Shown: in pieces, positions 21,887-32,929 of the stretch | Position numbering within the stretch: the stretch's first letter is position 1 | Layout of the letters: each line of letters begins with the position of its first letter | DNA from: Romanomermis culicivorax | Taxonomy: Eukaryota; Nematoda; Enoplea; Mermithida; Mermithidae | Reading direction: 5' to 3' | Length of the DNA: 64,000 bases | NCBI GenBank assembly: GCA_963922205.1 | Contig: CAWUHX010000004.1 | Location: forward strand, 372,001 to 436,000 | Translations under genes and position numbers: made by a program | Notes under the pieces: generated by a model | Databases searched by the model: none | Told to the model about the DNA's origin: nothing | Seen by the model: the letters and a program-made list of their open reading frames with translations, nothing else

Positions 21887-22253
21887 CAAGAAAAACTGGA
21901 AAACATTTCAAAAATGTAAAAATTATTTGATAATTTCCATCTAAAATTGAGGAAAACAGCAATTTATTGTTATAATTTTCAATCTTTTCTATCAAGTAGA
22001 ATTGGCACTTTTCAGTGTGAAAATTCCACAGTATTACCCTGTGTAAAAAAATGTTGATGACGAGTTACTAATTTTGTCACTTTTGGAGAATCATTGTGTA
22101 CGAATATAGAATCATCTAGTAGAATTTTTAGTTATGATGGCATTTCTCTGTCAGAATTTTGTTCTAGCGGCCATGTTTAACCTTGCATACAAATTGTGGC
22201 ATTTTCTTGAAAATAACTGTGAAATGATGAAATCACGGGTTGGACGTTGGATC
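21887..22253. other. Continuation of tandem-repeat flank, no gene
   Basis: The first 130 bp continue the AAAATTGA.GAAAA-type repeat interrupted by the solo LTR. After about 22020 it is AT-rich DNA with no credible frame. Confidence 0.5.
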
Positions 22254-22444
22254 CACACGTTTTTTCCACATTTGCACTATAATCTGGAAAAAAATCTGAA
22301 ATGTGGGAAAAATTTTTGAGGTTTTTCCACAAATGTGGAAGAGAAATTCGAGGTTTTCAATTCATACTGAAAAGATGCATTTTAAAAAGATCCAAATCAT
22401 TATTATTTATTACCAAGCTCAGGCGCAACTTTTAGCATGTCTAC

Positions 22445-22674
22445 CATACCTGTACCTGGGGTGGGGGGGGTGGGGGGGACCCCCCCCCAACTTGGCCAAC
22501 CCTGTACCCAATATCATCCAACCCCCCCCCTGCCCCCAGTTTGGAAAAAATTAAAAAAATTTGCAAAAATGTGTATGTTTTTTGTTTTTTTGGAAAATTT
22601 CGACTTTTTTCTATCCCCCCCAAAATTTTGGATTTATCCCCCCACCCCAACTGGTCGGAGGTCTTACAGGTATG
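22445..22674 (-). mobile_element. MITE, CATACCTGTA-end family, copy 3 (inverse)
   Basis: 230 bp, CATACCTGTA to TACAGGTATG, with perfect 8-bp duplications ATGTCTAC at 22437-22444 and 22675-22682. The paralogous sequence near 15112-15120 has ATGTCTAC once without the insertion. The orientation is opposite to the neighbour at 22715, so the two form a loose inverted pair. Confidence 0.93.
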
Positions 22675-22714
22675 ATGTCTACCTTCACTTACCATTGGTA
22701 AGTGTCATTCTACC

Positions 22715-22929
22715 CATACCTGTAAGAGGTCCGACCAGTTGGGGGTGGCGTAAATCTGAAGTTTGGGTGGTGGGGGTCGGAAAGAGTCGAAATTTTTCCC
22801 AAAAAAGGCCCAAAAAGATACACTTGTTTGCAAATGTTTTTAATTTTTTCCAAACTGGCCGGGGGATAGGTATATGGTTGGTGATGTGGGGGGGGTCCCC
22901 AAAACCCCCCCCCCCCAATTACAGGTATG
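22715..22929 (+). mobile_element. MITE, CATACCTGTA-end family, copy 4
   Basis: 215 bp with CATACCTGTA/TACAGGTATG ends and 8-bp duplications ATTCTACC (22707-22714) and ATTCTAGC (22930-22937), which differ at one base. It has G and C tracts like the other copies. Proline/glycine-rich open frames that cover both MITEs are caused by these tracts. Confidence 0.9.
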
Positions 22930-22975
22930 ATTCTAGCTAATGTCTATATGTAGCTTTTAATGATCAAGAAATTAT

Positions 22976-24059
22976 GGATCAGGGGCGTAGCGAGAGGGGG
23001 GCAGGGGGCGGCCACCCTCTCCTTGGACCTTGTGAACGATGATGCTGAATTATGCATTGAAAAAGTTGACGATTTCGCGATTAAAAATGGATGTAGGTTG
23101 GATTTTGTGATTTAAAAATTGTGTGCTGATTTGTTTGAACCAGTTAACATCTGTTGATGCTGAATTGTTAGTCGTTAGGTAAATACATATTTGCAACCAG
23201 TGATTTTTTGGTGTACTTAATAAAGTTAACTTCTGAGTGTACATACTTTGGAAAAACCTGAATGTGTTAAAGTGCAGAAATAATCTCTTATGGTGGCATT
23301 ACACTTTTTACCATTTTTGATTTTTTAAAAATTTCGGAACCCTCCTTAGAAAAATTCCTGTTATGGATGGATAGTACTTTGATCTTATTGTTCTTGACCC
23401 ATTTTTTTGAAAACCAACATTTTTCTCAGTTAGTATATATTTTCTCCAAATCTTTTTGCAATCTAAAAAAAATTTGACTTTTGTTTGATAAAAATATTTT
23501 GAGTTCGAGGAGAAATTCTTGCTGGTTGAAAAATCCAAATTCCTGCTTGATTGCCTAATAATTTAATTTTTCCATTTTTTTTTGTTTCTCATCGATTTTC
23601 CTTTTTCAATTTTTTTTTCCACATTATTTTTCCTTTTTCAATAGAGTACAACCTACAGTAACACAAATATTACCATAATCCAAATATTACTGTAATTCTA
23701 TTATTATGGTAACTCTAGAACATGCATGCTTAACCACACCCCCTATAAATGGACAAAAAAATCGACCATATAGGTTTACCATACCCCCTATAAATCGGCC
23801 AAAAAAGACAAATTACAGGAGGATACACAAAAGATAGGGATATGCTTAACCATACCCCCTATAGGGGCCAGCCTTACTACTGTAGTTGATTAAAGTATTA
23901 ATAATGTAATGCAATGACGTCAACACCAACTTAGATCAATGCACCAAGATCATGCATGGGAAAACATCATTGACAACCTCCAGGAGAGATATGTTTACCT
24001 CCAGCTCAATTGGGCAATGTAATTTCTGCCTTCCAGTGGATGGGAACATCAGTTAAGCT
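22976..24059. other. No gene; transposon-end fragment and AT-rich DNA
   Basis: 22981-23030 begins CAGGGGCGTAGCGAG and is G-rich, which looks like a hAT-type terminus without a visible partner. 23690-23880 has two or three repeats of a CTTAACCATACCCCCTATA-like word. Nothing else is supported. Confidence 0.45.
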
Positions 24060-25301
24060 GGTTTGGTTAGCATGGTTTGCCATGACATATCACATATGCT
24101 CATGTGATGAAAAGTGAACTGCTACACCACCCCACATTTATCCATGTTTCCAACTGGCTTGCACTACACAGCAATGCAATTATTAAAATCGTAACTGACA
24201 GGTTGACAAAAATCAAGGCAGAACATACCACAGTCAACACAGCTTTTTCGCAATCTGACAATGCTGGATGTTTTGATGGCTCCCCAACCGTGCTTATGGT
24301 GCTAACAATATCTCTGAAAACTGGTGTGACCATCAAGAACTAGGACTTCTCTTAACTTCAATTTGGTAAAAGCCCATGTGACTGAATTGCTGCACTAATA
24401 AAGAGGCAAGTTCGACTGTTTTTAGATAAAAACCATAGGCGTACAACTGCTGAAAAATTCATCAGGTGTGCTATGACACATGCGAAGGTCAAGGGATTAT
24501 CATTCATCACTGACAATCTCAAAGTCCCACTCAAGAAGATGGATGTTAAAGCAGTCAGTATCAGGAGCTACTTCAATTTCCAGGTCACATCTACTGAAAT
24601 CAAGGCGACTAAAGCTTACAAGGTTGGTAGTGGAAGCCTATTGAAGATGAAAATATTGAATTTTGAACAGTTACCAAAGCTTGATCCATCATCTGGTTCA
24701 TGAAGACCAGTGGGAAGTTGCACCCCTTCAAACATCACAGTTCTGGATCGCCATTGATCCAAAAATCACAACTGTCAACTTTGAAGAAGAATATGAAGAT
24801 CTTTCAGCTGTAACTCATGAGCCATATAAAATGGAAAGCAGTGCCTTCAACTGTCCTGAAGAAGGCTGTTTAAAGGCTTTTGTTCTTCATTGCAACTTGT
24901 TGCACTATCTTATTTTGGGTAACCACAAGCTAATGCCACAGCAAACAAGTTTTCATGATATGGCAATACACAGCTATAGTAGAACACTAGAAAAAGTTTG
25001 ATTCACCCCTGGCTTGCCTGAAGTTCAAGAAGCTCTTCAATTGTTTTATGAAACTGACTAGTTTGATGTTATGGAAAAAGGTTGGGCTTTAAAGAAACAT
25101 AAGACATGCAGTCCCTTGACAGAAAAACAATGTGGATACTTGCAGGAAAAATACAATGGTGACATTGCATGTCATAAAAAATCCAATGCTGAAGTTGTTG
25201 TTAAAGAAATGAGGAGGAACCCATCTTTTCTCAGATCTGACTTCCTCACACCAAAAAAATTACTGGATTATGGGCTAGGGAAGCCAGCCATTTTCAGATA
25301 G
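24060..25301 (+). pseudogene. Decayed member of an invertebrate C2H2 / SDNAGC family, probably transposon-derived
   Basis: Plus-strand pieces in different frames line up in a known order. First is an HVSNWLALHSNAII segment, then AFSQSDNAGCFDGSP (24240-24290) and KNxDFS-QFGKSPCD (24335-24385). Then comes LIKRQVR..TTAEKFIR..VKGLSF, MDVKAVSIRSYFNFQ with KAYKVGSGSLL (24540-24650), a C2H2-like FNCPEEGCLKAF..LHYLILGNH (24840-24925), and WALKKHKTCSPLTEKQ to FLTPKKLLDYGLG (25085-25280). From memory this matches a protein family common in cnidarians, molluscs and sponges with SDNAGCY and DFSDPQ.GK motifs, a C2H2 finger and a WALK...FSR tail, usually left uncharacterised. Many stops and frame changes show it is dead. 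The acidic residues could belong to a DDE-type fold; that part is inference. Confidence 0.65.
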
Positions 25302-26556
25302 AACATACTACATTTTATAGTAGCAACCTGGAAAGAGAATGTGGAGTTAAGGGGGAGAAGAACCCTACGAGGATCAAGTAATGTTTGATCGGCATTTAGA
25401 ATATGAAAGTGAACTACCAAAAACAGATTGTTTTGAATAACTTCCAATAATTAGTGTGTAGATCTGAATCTTTAAAAATGTCATCTGGTTTAGAACAAAT
25501 ATTTCTATGGAATTCAATTGGATTTTATATTGAGCTCTTATGATCTCAAAATGATCCACAGCTTGTCAGTTTTGGTTGAAAATTTGAACAATTTTTCCTC
25601 TTATAGTTAAGCAAAAGAACATGGATTTTCTAGTTTTTAATATACAATGAGTGTCAATACTTTGATGCAAAATGGTTGGTTATGTAGCCACATACTGTGG
25701 CTGCAATGTGGTCGATTTGAACTAGAATTATTAATATTCCAACTAAATGAAACAACAATTTGCACCTGAAGTTTTTTAAACAATATCAAGAATGTGTTTA
25801 ACTTTGTATAATTTAACATGTGAGGGATAATGATATTATGACTAAACCTTATGGGTATATAGCCATGATGTCAGCCTGCAATGTTTAAAAGTTTTAGTTG
25901 AATTATTAGAATTTTGGGTGAATAGCTGTTTTTTGAACAAAAAATTTTATAATTTGATTCCAAAATGGCTTCCACTTGTTTCACTGTGGCACACTCAATG
26001 GTTTTTTTATTTTGATAAAACTTTGTGGGTATGTGGCCAAGGGTCCAACTATAATGTAGTGGAGTTTAATCAATGTCACTCATTATTTGACTTTACGGGG
26101 TACAAAAATGTGTGAATTTGTGTCATCAATAACTGCTGAAAATTTGAATTTAAAGTGTAATGTAAACCATAATATTGAAGCTATGCATGTAAGTACAGGT
26201 TTCAAGCATATACTCTAAGCATTGCTACATACTCTGGCAAATAATTATTGATCCACATTGCATACCTGAACACTCATAGGCCTTCAATGATTTTGATCTA
26301 AAATTTTGAAAAGTGCAAAAAATTTGAACCTTTTAATTGATGTTACAAAATGAATTTTGATTTTTAGATCGAACAAATATTGGCATGCTGTTCAGCGCAA
26401 AAAACTGTACAAAATCTATTTTTTTGAGGTATGATTAATTTTTTACTTATCACAACCTTGGTCGAGTCTTGGAGAAATTGTGTCTTAAAAAGTTTCCATT
26501 TTCTGCACGACCCCAAAAAAATCTGCACTGTATGGAAAAAATCCCTACATGCAAGC
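25302..26556. other. No gene recognised
   Basis: AT-rich DNA. The open frames here (60-87 codons) show no motif and no paralogue within the window. Confidence 0.5.
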
Positions 26557-29050
26557 AGTGTTTTTTTGTACTTTACAAACAAAATGGTCCTGAGTACAAA
26601 AGAAAGCCAACATATTAGATCAGTCATTATTCAAATCTATCATCAGAGTCATTTTTTGAAAAAGCCGGGTTGCCATTAGCAACTGGAAGAAAAACTTTGG
26701 CTGTTCAGATACATTTCTAGTTGCTCACACTAAAATTGATAAATCTGCTTAGTTTGATCAGAAAAGTGATTAAAAGTTACTTCCCTTGTATTTCATTCAC
26801 TTCTCATCATTTCTAGACTTCCAAAACTGAATTTCATGAGTTGTCAGAAAAATTCAAAAAACTAGCTGAAGTAACCTGTTCAAAGCCTAGCACTGGATAA
26901 TTTTGATTCCATGGCCTCCAAAATGTCGGAAAATTATTTTTTTAAGCACATTAGTCTGCAACTATGCACTGATGATCGATCATGATGTTTTCACCATTTC
27001 ATTGGCAAAAGCATTCAAACATTTTTCTATCATTTTGGATCTAACATATCTAGAGCCAGTATAATTTAACAATAGTTACTTATGATTGATGGTATAAAGC
27101 ATAAAAAAGCAATATACATATTAGACATGAAATGAATCCAGCTTTATGTAGTTTCAGAATCCAAATCCAGGAAATCAGTAAGAACGGAATCCAAATCTGA
27201 CATTGAGGATTCGGGTGGATCCGAATTCTACATTAATTTTTGCCAAATCAAACATGCACAATTTATTGACTACATTTTGCGTAGGTTAATGTAATTATTT
27301 TATTTTAACATATTTATTTCATAGAAGCAGGGTTTCTCTTCTCCTAGCAGACTATTAAGGGTTGGAGCAGAAATTTTTTTGATGCTTTTCTGCACAGAGG
27401 CAGTGTAATATATAGGTTTCATTTCTTTGTGCAATTTCTTTCCATGTTTGGATGGGATGAATGTCAACTGTGATGCCCCGTTTGGTACGACTATTCTCCA
27501 TTTGTTTTTAACTGTGGGTGAGATATAGGGGGACCGTGGATGGGATGAATGGAATTACTACTTTTCGGCTAATCTGACATTTTTCAATGAAACCAGGTAA
27601 CCCAAATCCCCCTGCCACATGCTGCCCACATTCACTTAAATGATCAATTAATAGTTTGTTCCTTGTGCTGCGGATATATAATTAATCTCTAATATACAAA
27701 TATGGCCATCATGAAATATAATTCACCATTGGTGAATTTCAAATATTAGTTGATTGTTTTTTTGTGGGTCGAATAAAATTTGAAGATTCTTTCGCATTAG
27801 ATAATCCATATGAAGGTGATTGAAAGTCATTTTTACCAACATACCTCGAATTAAGAATGGATTCTGATTCAGTCTAAAATTTTGGACAAGACTACTGAAT
27901 CCGAATTTGGAAAATCAGTGAAGTCGAGTCTGAATCCAGAAAAAAAGACCAAATCTGGGGTTTGTCTCATCTTTAACTTTCGATTTGAATATCAGTAATT
28001 AACAGTGTTTTTTTGTACTCGGTTCATTTGTACTGGTACAAACAACCTCTCAAAAACTGTTTGTACTTCAAAATTTGCGAAAAATTGGTGAAAAAAGGAT
28101 TCATTGTTATAAAAAGCAACAAACATGCTGTGAAAAATATGGATGCGTTGACTATTTCCAGGAGACACATAAGAAGGCTACAAATTCAGACAGATGGAAC
28201 ACTTGATCAAGAAGCACATAACATGCACTAGTGAAATACTCCTCAAGCTTTTATTATTATGCCACAGCTGCTAGTTTGTCATTTTCAATGTGGATGTATA
28301 ACAAACAAGTCCTACAAAGTTCATTGATACTGAACACTGACAGTTGTTGAGTAACAAAAAAATTTTTTGTTGAAAAATTTTCATTTGTACTAGTACAAAT
28401 GACATCCAAATTTTCGTTTGTACTCTAGACTGTTTTGTTTGTAAAGTACAAAATAACACTGGTAATTAATGCCAGTGGTTAGCATCAGAGGAAATTTTTG
28501 GATTTTGATTTTCTATAGCATTGGAAAATGAATATTTTCATTATTTACATCCTATCTGAAAAGTCTGATTTTTGGTGAATTCAACATGTTTTCAGTTAGG
28601 CAATCTAAAATCTAAAAATTATGCAGGTAACAAAGTATTTGGATGGCCTTTTCAGACAGAAGAACCTCTACCATTTTCCCACACTGATGATGTCTTATCA
28701 TTTTCCAAATGCTATTATGTTCCCGAAAGTCAAAAATTCTAAAGGACCACAAAACAATTTTGTGAAAATGATCTAGAAAAATCTGATTTCGTCAAATACA
28801 TTAAAAAACAAAAGAAGCTCCAATATTTATCCATAAAATGCTGATGTTCAAAAGCTATAGGCATAAGCTAAATCCACATTTTCCTGATGCACAATGAAAA
28901 TGATACATAAAATCATAAGTGATTTGAAATCTCATGAGAAGCACCAAAAAACTTTTGATATTTTTTTATGCATAAAAATGCATCATCAGACAGGAGACTC
29001 AGGCATGTAGCTGAGGAGGAGACAGGGCCCAAATTTTATTTTAGAGTACA
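26557..29050. repeat. Old diverged copy of the repeat found at 32.9-34.1 and 50.4-52.2 kb
   Basis: 26600-26960 follows 33160-33450. 28480-28800 follows 33690-33960. 28800-29040 matches 50420-50640 in inverse orientation. The similarity is clear but patchy, so this copy is older than the other two. 26557-26610 is one end (CAGTGTTTTTTTGTACT) of the hAT family complete at 28003-28461. No coding sequence is recognisable. Confidence 0.6.
28003..28461. mobile_element. Non-autonomous hAT element, 459 bp, exact target duplication
   Basis: The left end CAGTGTTTTTTTGTACT and the right end AGTACAAAATAACACTG are inverted repeats with the hAT CAGTG terminus. Perfect 8-bp duplications GTAATTAA lie at 27995-28002 and 28462-28469. 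Subterminal TTTGTAC/GTACAAA words are repeated inside each end. A 72-codon frame at 28013-28231 starts in the end itself and is not a recognisable protein. Confidence 0.9.
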
Positions 29051-30039
29051 AAAGACTGAACTTAGTGTAAGAAGTTGCACAACTCAAACTAATCTAATCA
29101 CACATTAGCACATTGTTGCCAAATAAATAAGTGTATTTTACATTCGACTTAGTGTACTTCTGGCCAGCTTTTGGCTGAAATAGTGTTTTTTCTAATTATT
29201 TATTTGATTTTCCATTTGTACCACCGAACTTATTTCAATAGAACTTTTGCTCTATAGCAGTCACGGTTGACCATACAATATTTCAGCAAAATCTTGTATT
29301 TGACAAGAACTTTACTATACTGTTTCAGATAAATTTTTGATGGAGTTGAAAAATAGATTTACATCTGATGTGCAAGATTTACTGCTAGCAATTGAAGCAC
29401 ATTGGATCCTATTAGTGTTGGATCCTATTAGTGTTTTTGGAAAAAAAAACATTTTGAATCTATAGCTTGTTTTTTATAAAATGCTTCTAAATTGAAAAAG
29501 GACAAAAATCAACTATGCTATCAAAATCGCGTTCACAAGGCTTTGACAATAAGATTTTTCGCTCTAAAAATTGTTAAAAGTTGATTGAAAAAGTTCACAA
29601 ATTTTCAATCTCACGTGATGAATAGTTTAGCTGAAAATTGTAAAAATCTAAAATAGTACTTGCTTTCCACTTTTATAATTTAGAAGCATTTCAAGAAAAA
29701 CAGACTATAGTCTATCAGAAAATGCCCCGTTGGGGCAGAAAAGAGAAGAATATACTTGCCTGGAAGTCACCAAGCTTGAAAAAGAAGTGAACTAGATTTT
29801 GGAGAACTTGGGTTAAATTTAGAAAAAATTCACTTTTCTAGTATTGGATTTTTATTCTTCCTCATAAAAAAATTTTCCATGTCTGTGAAAAAGTATATTC
29901 TGCAGCTGAGTGCATGACTATAGGTGAAAGTGACTATAGGTGAAAGTCTTGCCGGTAAGAATGCAAATTCTTGGTTGTTTGCCAAGTTTTCGAATTGTAG
30001 TTTGCCCAACTGAAAATCGAATTCGCTGAAAAATTAAAC
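29051..30039. other. No gene recognised
   Basis: AT-rich DNA with a few very short duplications (for example TTGGATCCTATTAGTG twice at 29402-29436 and GACTATAGGTGAAAGT twice at 29917-29948). The last 100 bp resemble 46600-46720. Confidence 0.5.
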
Positions 30040-30890
30040 CTTCTGTTTTGGAAATGAACGTTGAAAAGATTCATTTTTCAGCATTGTAGAGTATCAAATG
30101 GTCACTTTACACAAATTTTTATTCCGAGTGTAAACAAGCGTATTTTCGTGATTTTTTGGTTGAAGGGGTTTTCGACTGTGGGGAATTCAGTTCCCAATCA
30201 CTTTACTCAAAAAATTATTTCAAGTGTAAACACATGTGTTTCTGCGATTTTTTGAGAGGAGGGGTTTTTGACTATGGAGAATTCGAAGGATGCAGTCACG
30301 CCACACAAAAAGATTCTCTCAAGTGTAAAAAAGGCTATTTCAGCGATTTTCTGTGGAAAGGGTTTTCAACGGCGGGGAATTCAATTGATGCGATCACTAC
30401 ACAGAATAATTATCCTGTGTGTAAAACGAAGGTATTTCCATGGTCTTTTATCGAGAGGGGTTTTCGACCAATGAGAATTCAATCGATGTGATCACTTTAC
30501 ACACAAAAAATATCCCGAGTGTAAACAAGCGTATTTTTTAGATTTTTTGGTGGAAGGGGTTTTCGATCAAAGCGAATTCAATGGATGTGGTCAGTTTACA
30601 CACAAAAATCATCATTAATGTAAACGAAGGTACTCCTATGACGTTTTGTAGGTTTGGGGTTTGACCATTGGTTAATTGATGGATGTGGTCATTCTACACC
30701 AAAAATTATCTCAGGTGTAAACAAGCATATTTTTGTGATAATTTGGAGCACAGAGTTTTGGACCACAGGGAATTCAATGAATGTGATCACTTTACGCACA
30801 AAATTATATTGAGTGTATACAAATGTCGTTTTGCCATTTTTGTGGAAGAGGTTTCTGACGATGGGAAATTCAATGCACTTCAATGAAAAA
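30040..30890 (+). repeat. Tandem array of eight diverged 96-100 bp units
   Basis: The word AGTGTAAAC or a close variant recurs at about 30126, 30222, 30321, 30417, 30517, 30616, 30713 and 30811, a very regular period of 96-100 bp. Each unit runs GAATTCAATG-ATGTGGTCAC, then TTTACACACAAAAATTAT, GAGTGTAAACAAGCG and GGTTTTCGAC. Units differ by about 20-30 percent. Lys/Cys-rich open frames here (30156-30491) arise from the periodicity and change frame because 98 is not a multiple of three. Confidence 0.85.
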
Positions 30891-30939
30891 AAACTTCAAT
30901 GGAAATTCAATGAAAAAGATTATTGGTCTCATGTGACGA

Positions 30940-31095
30940 GAATTTACCTGAAGACAATGTGATGCTTGAATGGCTTCGTCTCTCCTGCAAAGAAACCTCA
31001 TCGACGTGAAATCCTCCGACATTGATGGATGCTCCGTGTCTTTTTTTTAATCGGAATTTTTTCCTTAGTTAATTTCGTAAAAATTTCTCTTGTAT
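30940..31095 (+). pseudogene. Tail of an F-box/LRR family gene (fragment)
   Basis: 30960-31005 reads MLEWLRLSCKETSST-stop, the equivalent of the conserved C-terminus EWIHLCCQENPST-stop. The following 90 bp, through the TTAATTTCGTAAA stretch, resemble the 3' flank at 19661-19740. Only the last 16 or so codons are left, directly after the tandem array. It is the sixth locus of this family in the window. Confidence 0.6.
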
Positions 31096-31444
31096 TGATT
31101 GTGTTGTAGTGGAGCATCTGACTGTTCATATAGTAAAGAGTTCTCTGTCCATCTGAGTAAACGCACACATCATCTAACTTTCACATGCTTTGTGCTGCAG
31201 TTGCGGTGGGTTTTGCACGAATGGACCCGTTTCACCCCTATTCAGTCAAACACAACATTCTCAAAACAGCGAAGTATCAAAACAGATTCTCAAAATAACG
31301 AATTTTCAAAACAATTATGTTAGAATGGAAAAATTGAGATAGCGCGGAATAGACGTTTTGGCACATGGCCCATTTGGTCCTCCTTTTTAATCTGGGGGAT
31401 GCTGGTTGTCATACATTTTGGCATCAATCGCCAGATTTCTGACA
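31096..31444. other. No gene recognised
   Basis: No supported feature. Short frames here have no motif and no paralogue in the window. Confidence 0.45.
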
Positions 31445-32555
31445 TTATGGCTCTATAGTACATGTTTTCACGGCATGTTCCAATATTTTAGGTGGATGAG
31501 TTTTCTTGGCAGCAAAGATGAATTTTTCTTTGCAGCAAAGATGAATCCATTCATCAATCAAGTCGCGTGGAGAAGGGCAATGCCAGCCGGTAATGGTGGA
31601 TAATCTTTTTTGCCTAGACAAACGTTTGATCGGCTCGAGTCCTACCAATAAGAAATATTGCAAGCTGGACACTTTGAGGGACAATTTCCGGATTTGTTCG
31701 GCATTCTGGACGTCGACGGAAGAATAACTTAAATTTGGACATTGATTCAAATTCTTACTGTATGCTTACAAATAGTAAGCATCTGTCAGATAATTCATAA
31801 GATTCTCAGTTATCTTATAAGATTTGGTAAGTGCTTATTAAGATGTTATAAGCATGACAATTTTGGCAACCTCATCAATTTTTCGATTAGCTGAAGATTA
31901 TTGTGTGATATTGTAGCAATGTATAAACTTTCTAAATTGAAATTAACATCCAGCAATGCATACAATTGTTCAAAATCTGCACTATCCATTGTTGTATATA
32001 ATGTCAGTGTGAAATCAGTCAAATGTTGACATGATGATAAATCAATCCAAAAATTTTGATAAATCTTCAATTTGGTCAAGGCGAAATGGTCAATAATAAC
32101 TTGAATTATCCTGTCTCGCAGTTTATTCTTGAATTTTTCATTTCCGCCGATAGCTGCACTAAGTTGCTTCAAATTGCGTGCATTTTCCACAAAACTCAAT
32201 GTACATTTCCTGCCGAATATTTCGATAAAATTCCAATCAATGTCTAAACATGTCAGTTTTCCTAAACTAGGAGGAAGGATAAGGAAATTTTTCTTAAAAT
32301 TCCCAAGTATAAATGGATCAGGCGAACGCGGATCCCATCTTTTCGTGAGCATGAAAGACGAGACTTTGTGCAAATTTTTTAAACGAAGCAGGCCGGAACA
32401 ATATGCACGAATTTTGGCCATAGTTTTTGTCCAGGAAACAGTGAACATTCGATCGAAATCAAAGCATTTTAACCGATGCAATTCCCATTCGACGCAACTT
32501 TTGAAATTTGGACTTATTCGCTCCGCTATGCATAATTCAGAAATTCTAAATACAT
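31445..32555 (-). pseudogene. F-box/LRR family pseudogene with internal deletion
   Basis: On the minus strand, 32555-31850 corresponds to exon 1 of the 17.3-kb gene, from ELCIAERISPNF through WELHRLKCFDF, LTCLDIDWNF, LTKLKI, LYALLDVNFNLESL and LMRLPKL, where it breaks off. About 100 bp of unrelated sequence (31750-31845) follow. Exon 2 then resumes at 31750-31470 with QCPNLSYSSVDVQNAEQIRK, but about 45 residues are missing before GLEPIKRLSRQ. The tail DEWIHLCC is followed by a short local duplication (GCAAAGATGAAT) that removes the usual stop. The initiator Met region and the intron are absent. It is a clear family member and certainly not functional in this form. Confidence 0.88.
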
Positions 32556-32589
32556 GAACAAAAAGAGAACTTCATTTGCTGATCAGGAT

Positions 32590-32929
32590 GACATGCACAT
32601 GGGGGGGGTTGAGGGTAGAACCTTCTATCTGAGACCCTGTACAAACGCTGGCCAAAAAATTCGTCAGACACCACACTGAACTTTCTTTAAGACAGCTCTT
32701 ATGGTGATTTTTATGCATATTTTGAATAAAAAATATGCTCGTGCAACTTTTTTTTTGTTTTTTTGCTCGCTGACCAGTAGAGACGTATCGGGTGCAAAAT
32801 GTTAAGAATATCGAGTCCAGTTCCGGGTCCAAAATTTTGAGTTTTGCAAAAAATTTGAAAATTTCGAAATAACATGAAAGAGTCATTTGAGGCTTTTTCG
32901 GCACCCTCCTATTAGGTGCCACCAGGGTT
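32590..32929. repeat. Inverted fragment of the ACATGCAC-end element plus AT-rich DNA
   Basis: 32590-32765 read on the minus strand resembles 13455-13634 and 62680-62860 (GAGCAAAAAAAC, then TATGCATAAAAAT, then GTGCATGT). No gene is seen. The 130-codon minus frame at 32572-32964 crosses this repeat and is not credible. Confidence 0.55.

Larger units (their letters stand above)
22254..22975. mobile_element. Partial copy of the TTTTCCAC-end element carrying two MITEs
   Basis: It begins with a degenerate TTTTTTCCACATTTGCACTA end matching the right end of 6910-8191 in inverse orientation. It then follows that element through CATACTGAAAAGATGCATTTT and the ATTATTATTTATTACC segment. MITEs at 22445 and 22715 interrupt it. 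The distal part is truncated near 22975. Confidence 0.65.

Noticed and set aside
22303-22940. Overlapping proline/glycine-rich open frames on both strands
   Set aside because: They span two MITEs with long G and C tracts, and the frames follow the homopolymers. No protein motif or splice support.
22981-23035. CAGGGGCGTAGCGAG as a complete hAT element
   Set aside because: Only one end is visible and no inverted partner or 8-bp duplication was found nearby.
30156-30491. 111-codon Lys/Cys-rich frame that looks like a repeat protein
   Set aside because: Produced by the 98-bp tandem array. The period is not a multiple of three and the frame breaks in the next units.
30040-30890. CRISPR-like regular array
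   Set aside because: Whole units repeat with drift, with no conserved short repeats separated by unique spacers; the context is animal nuclear DNA.
32056-32557. Plus-strand frames over the F-box pseudogene
   Set aside because: Antisense shadows; the minus strand has strong family similarity.
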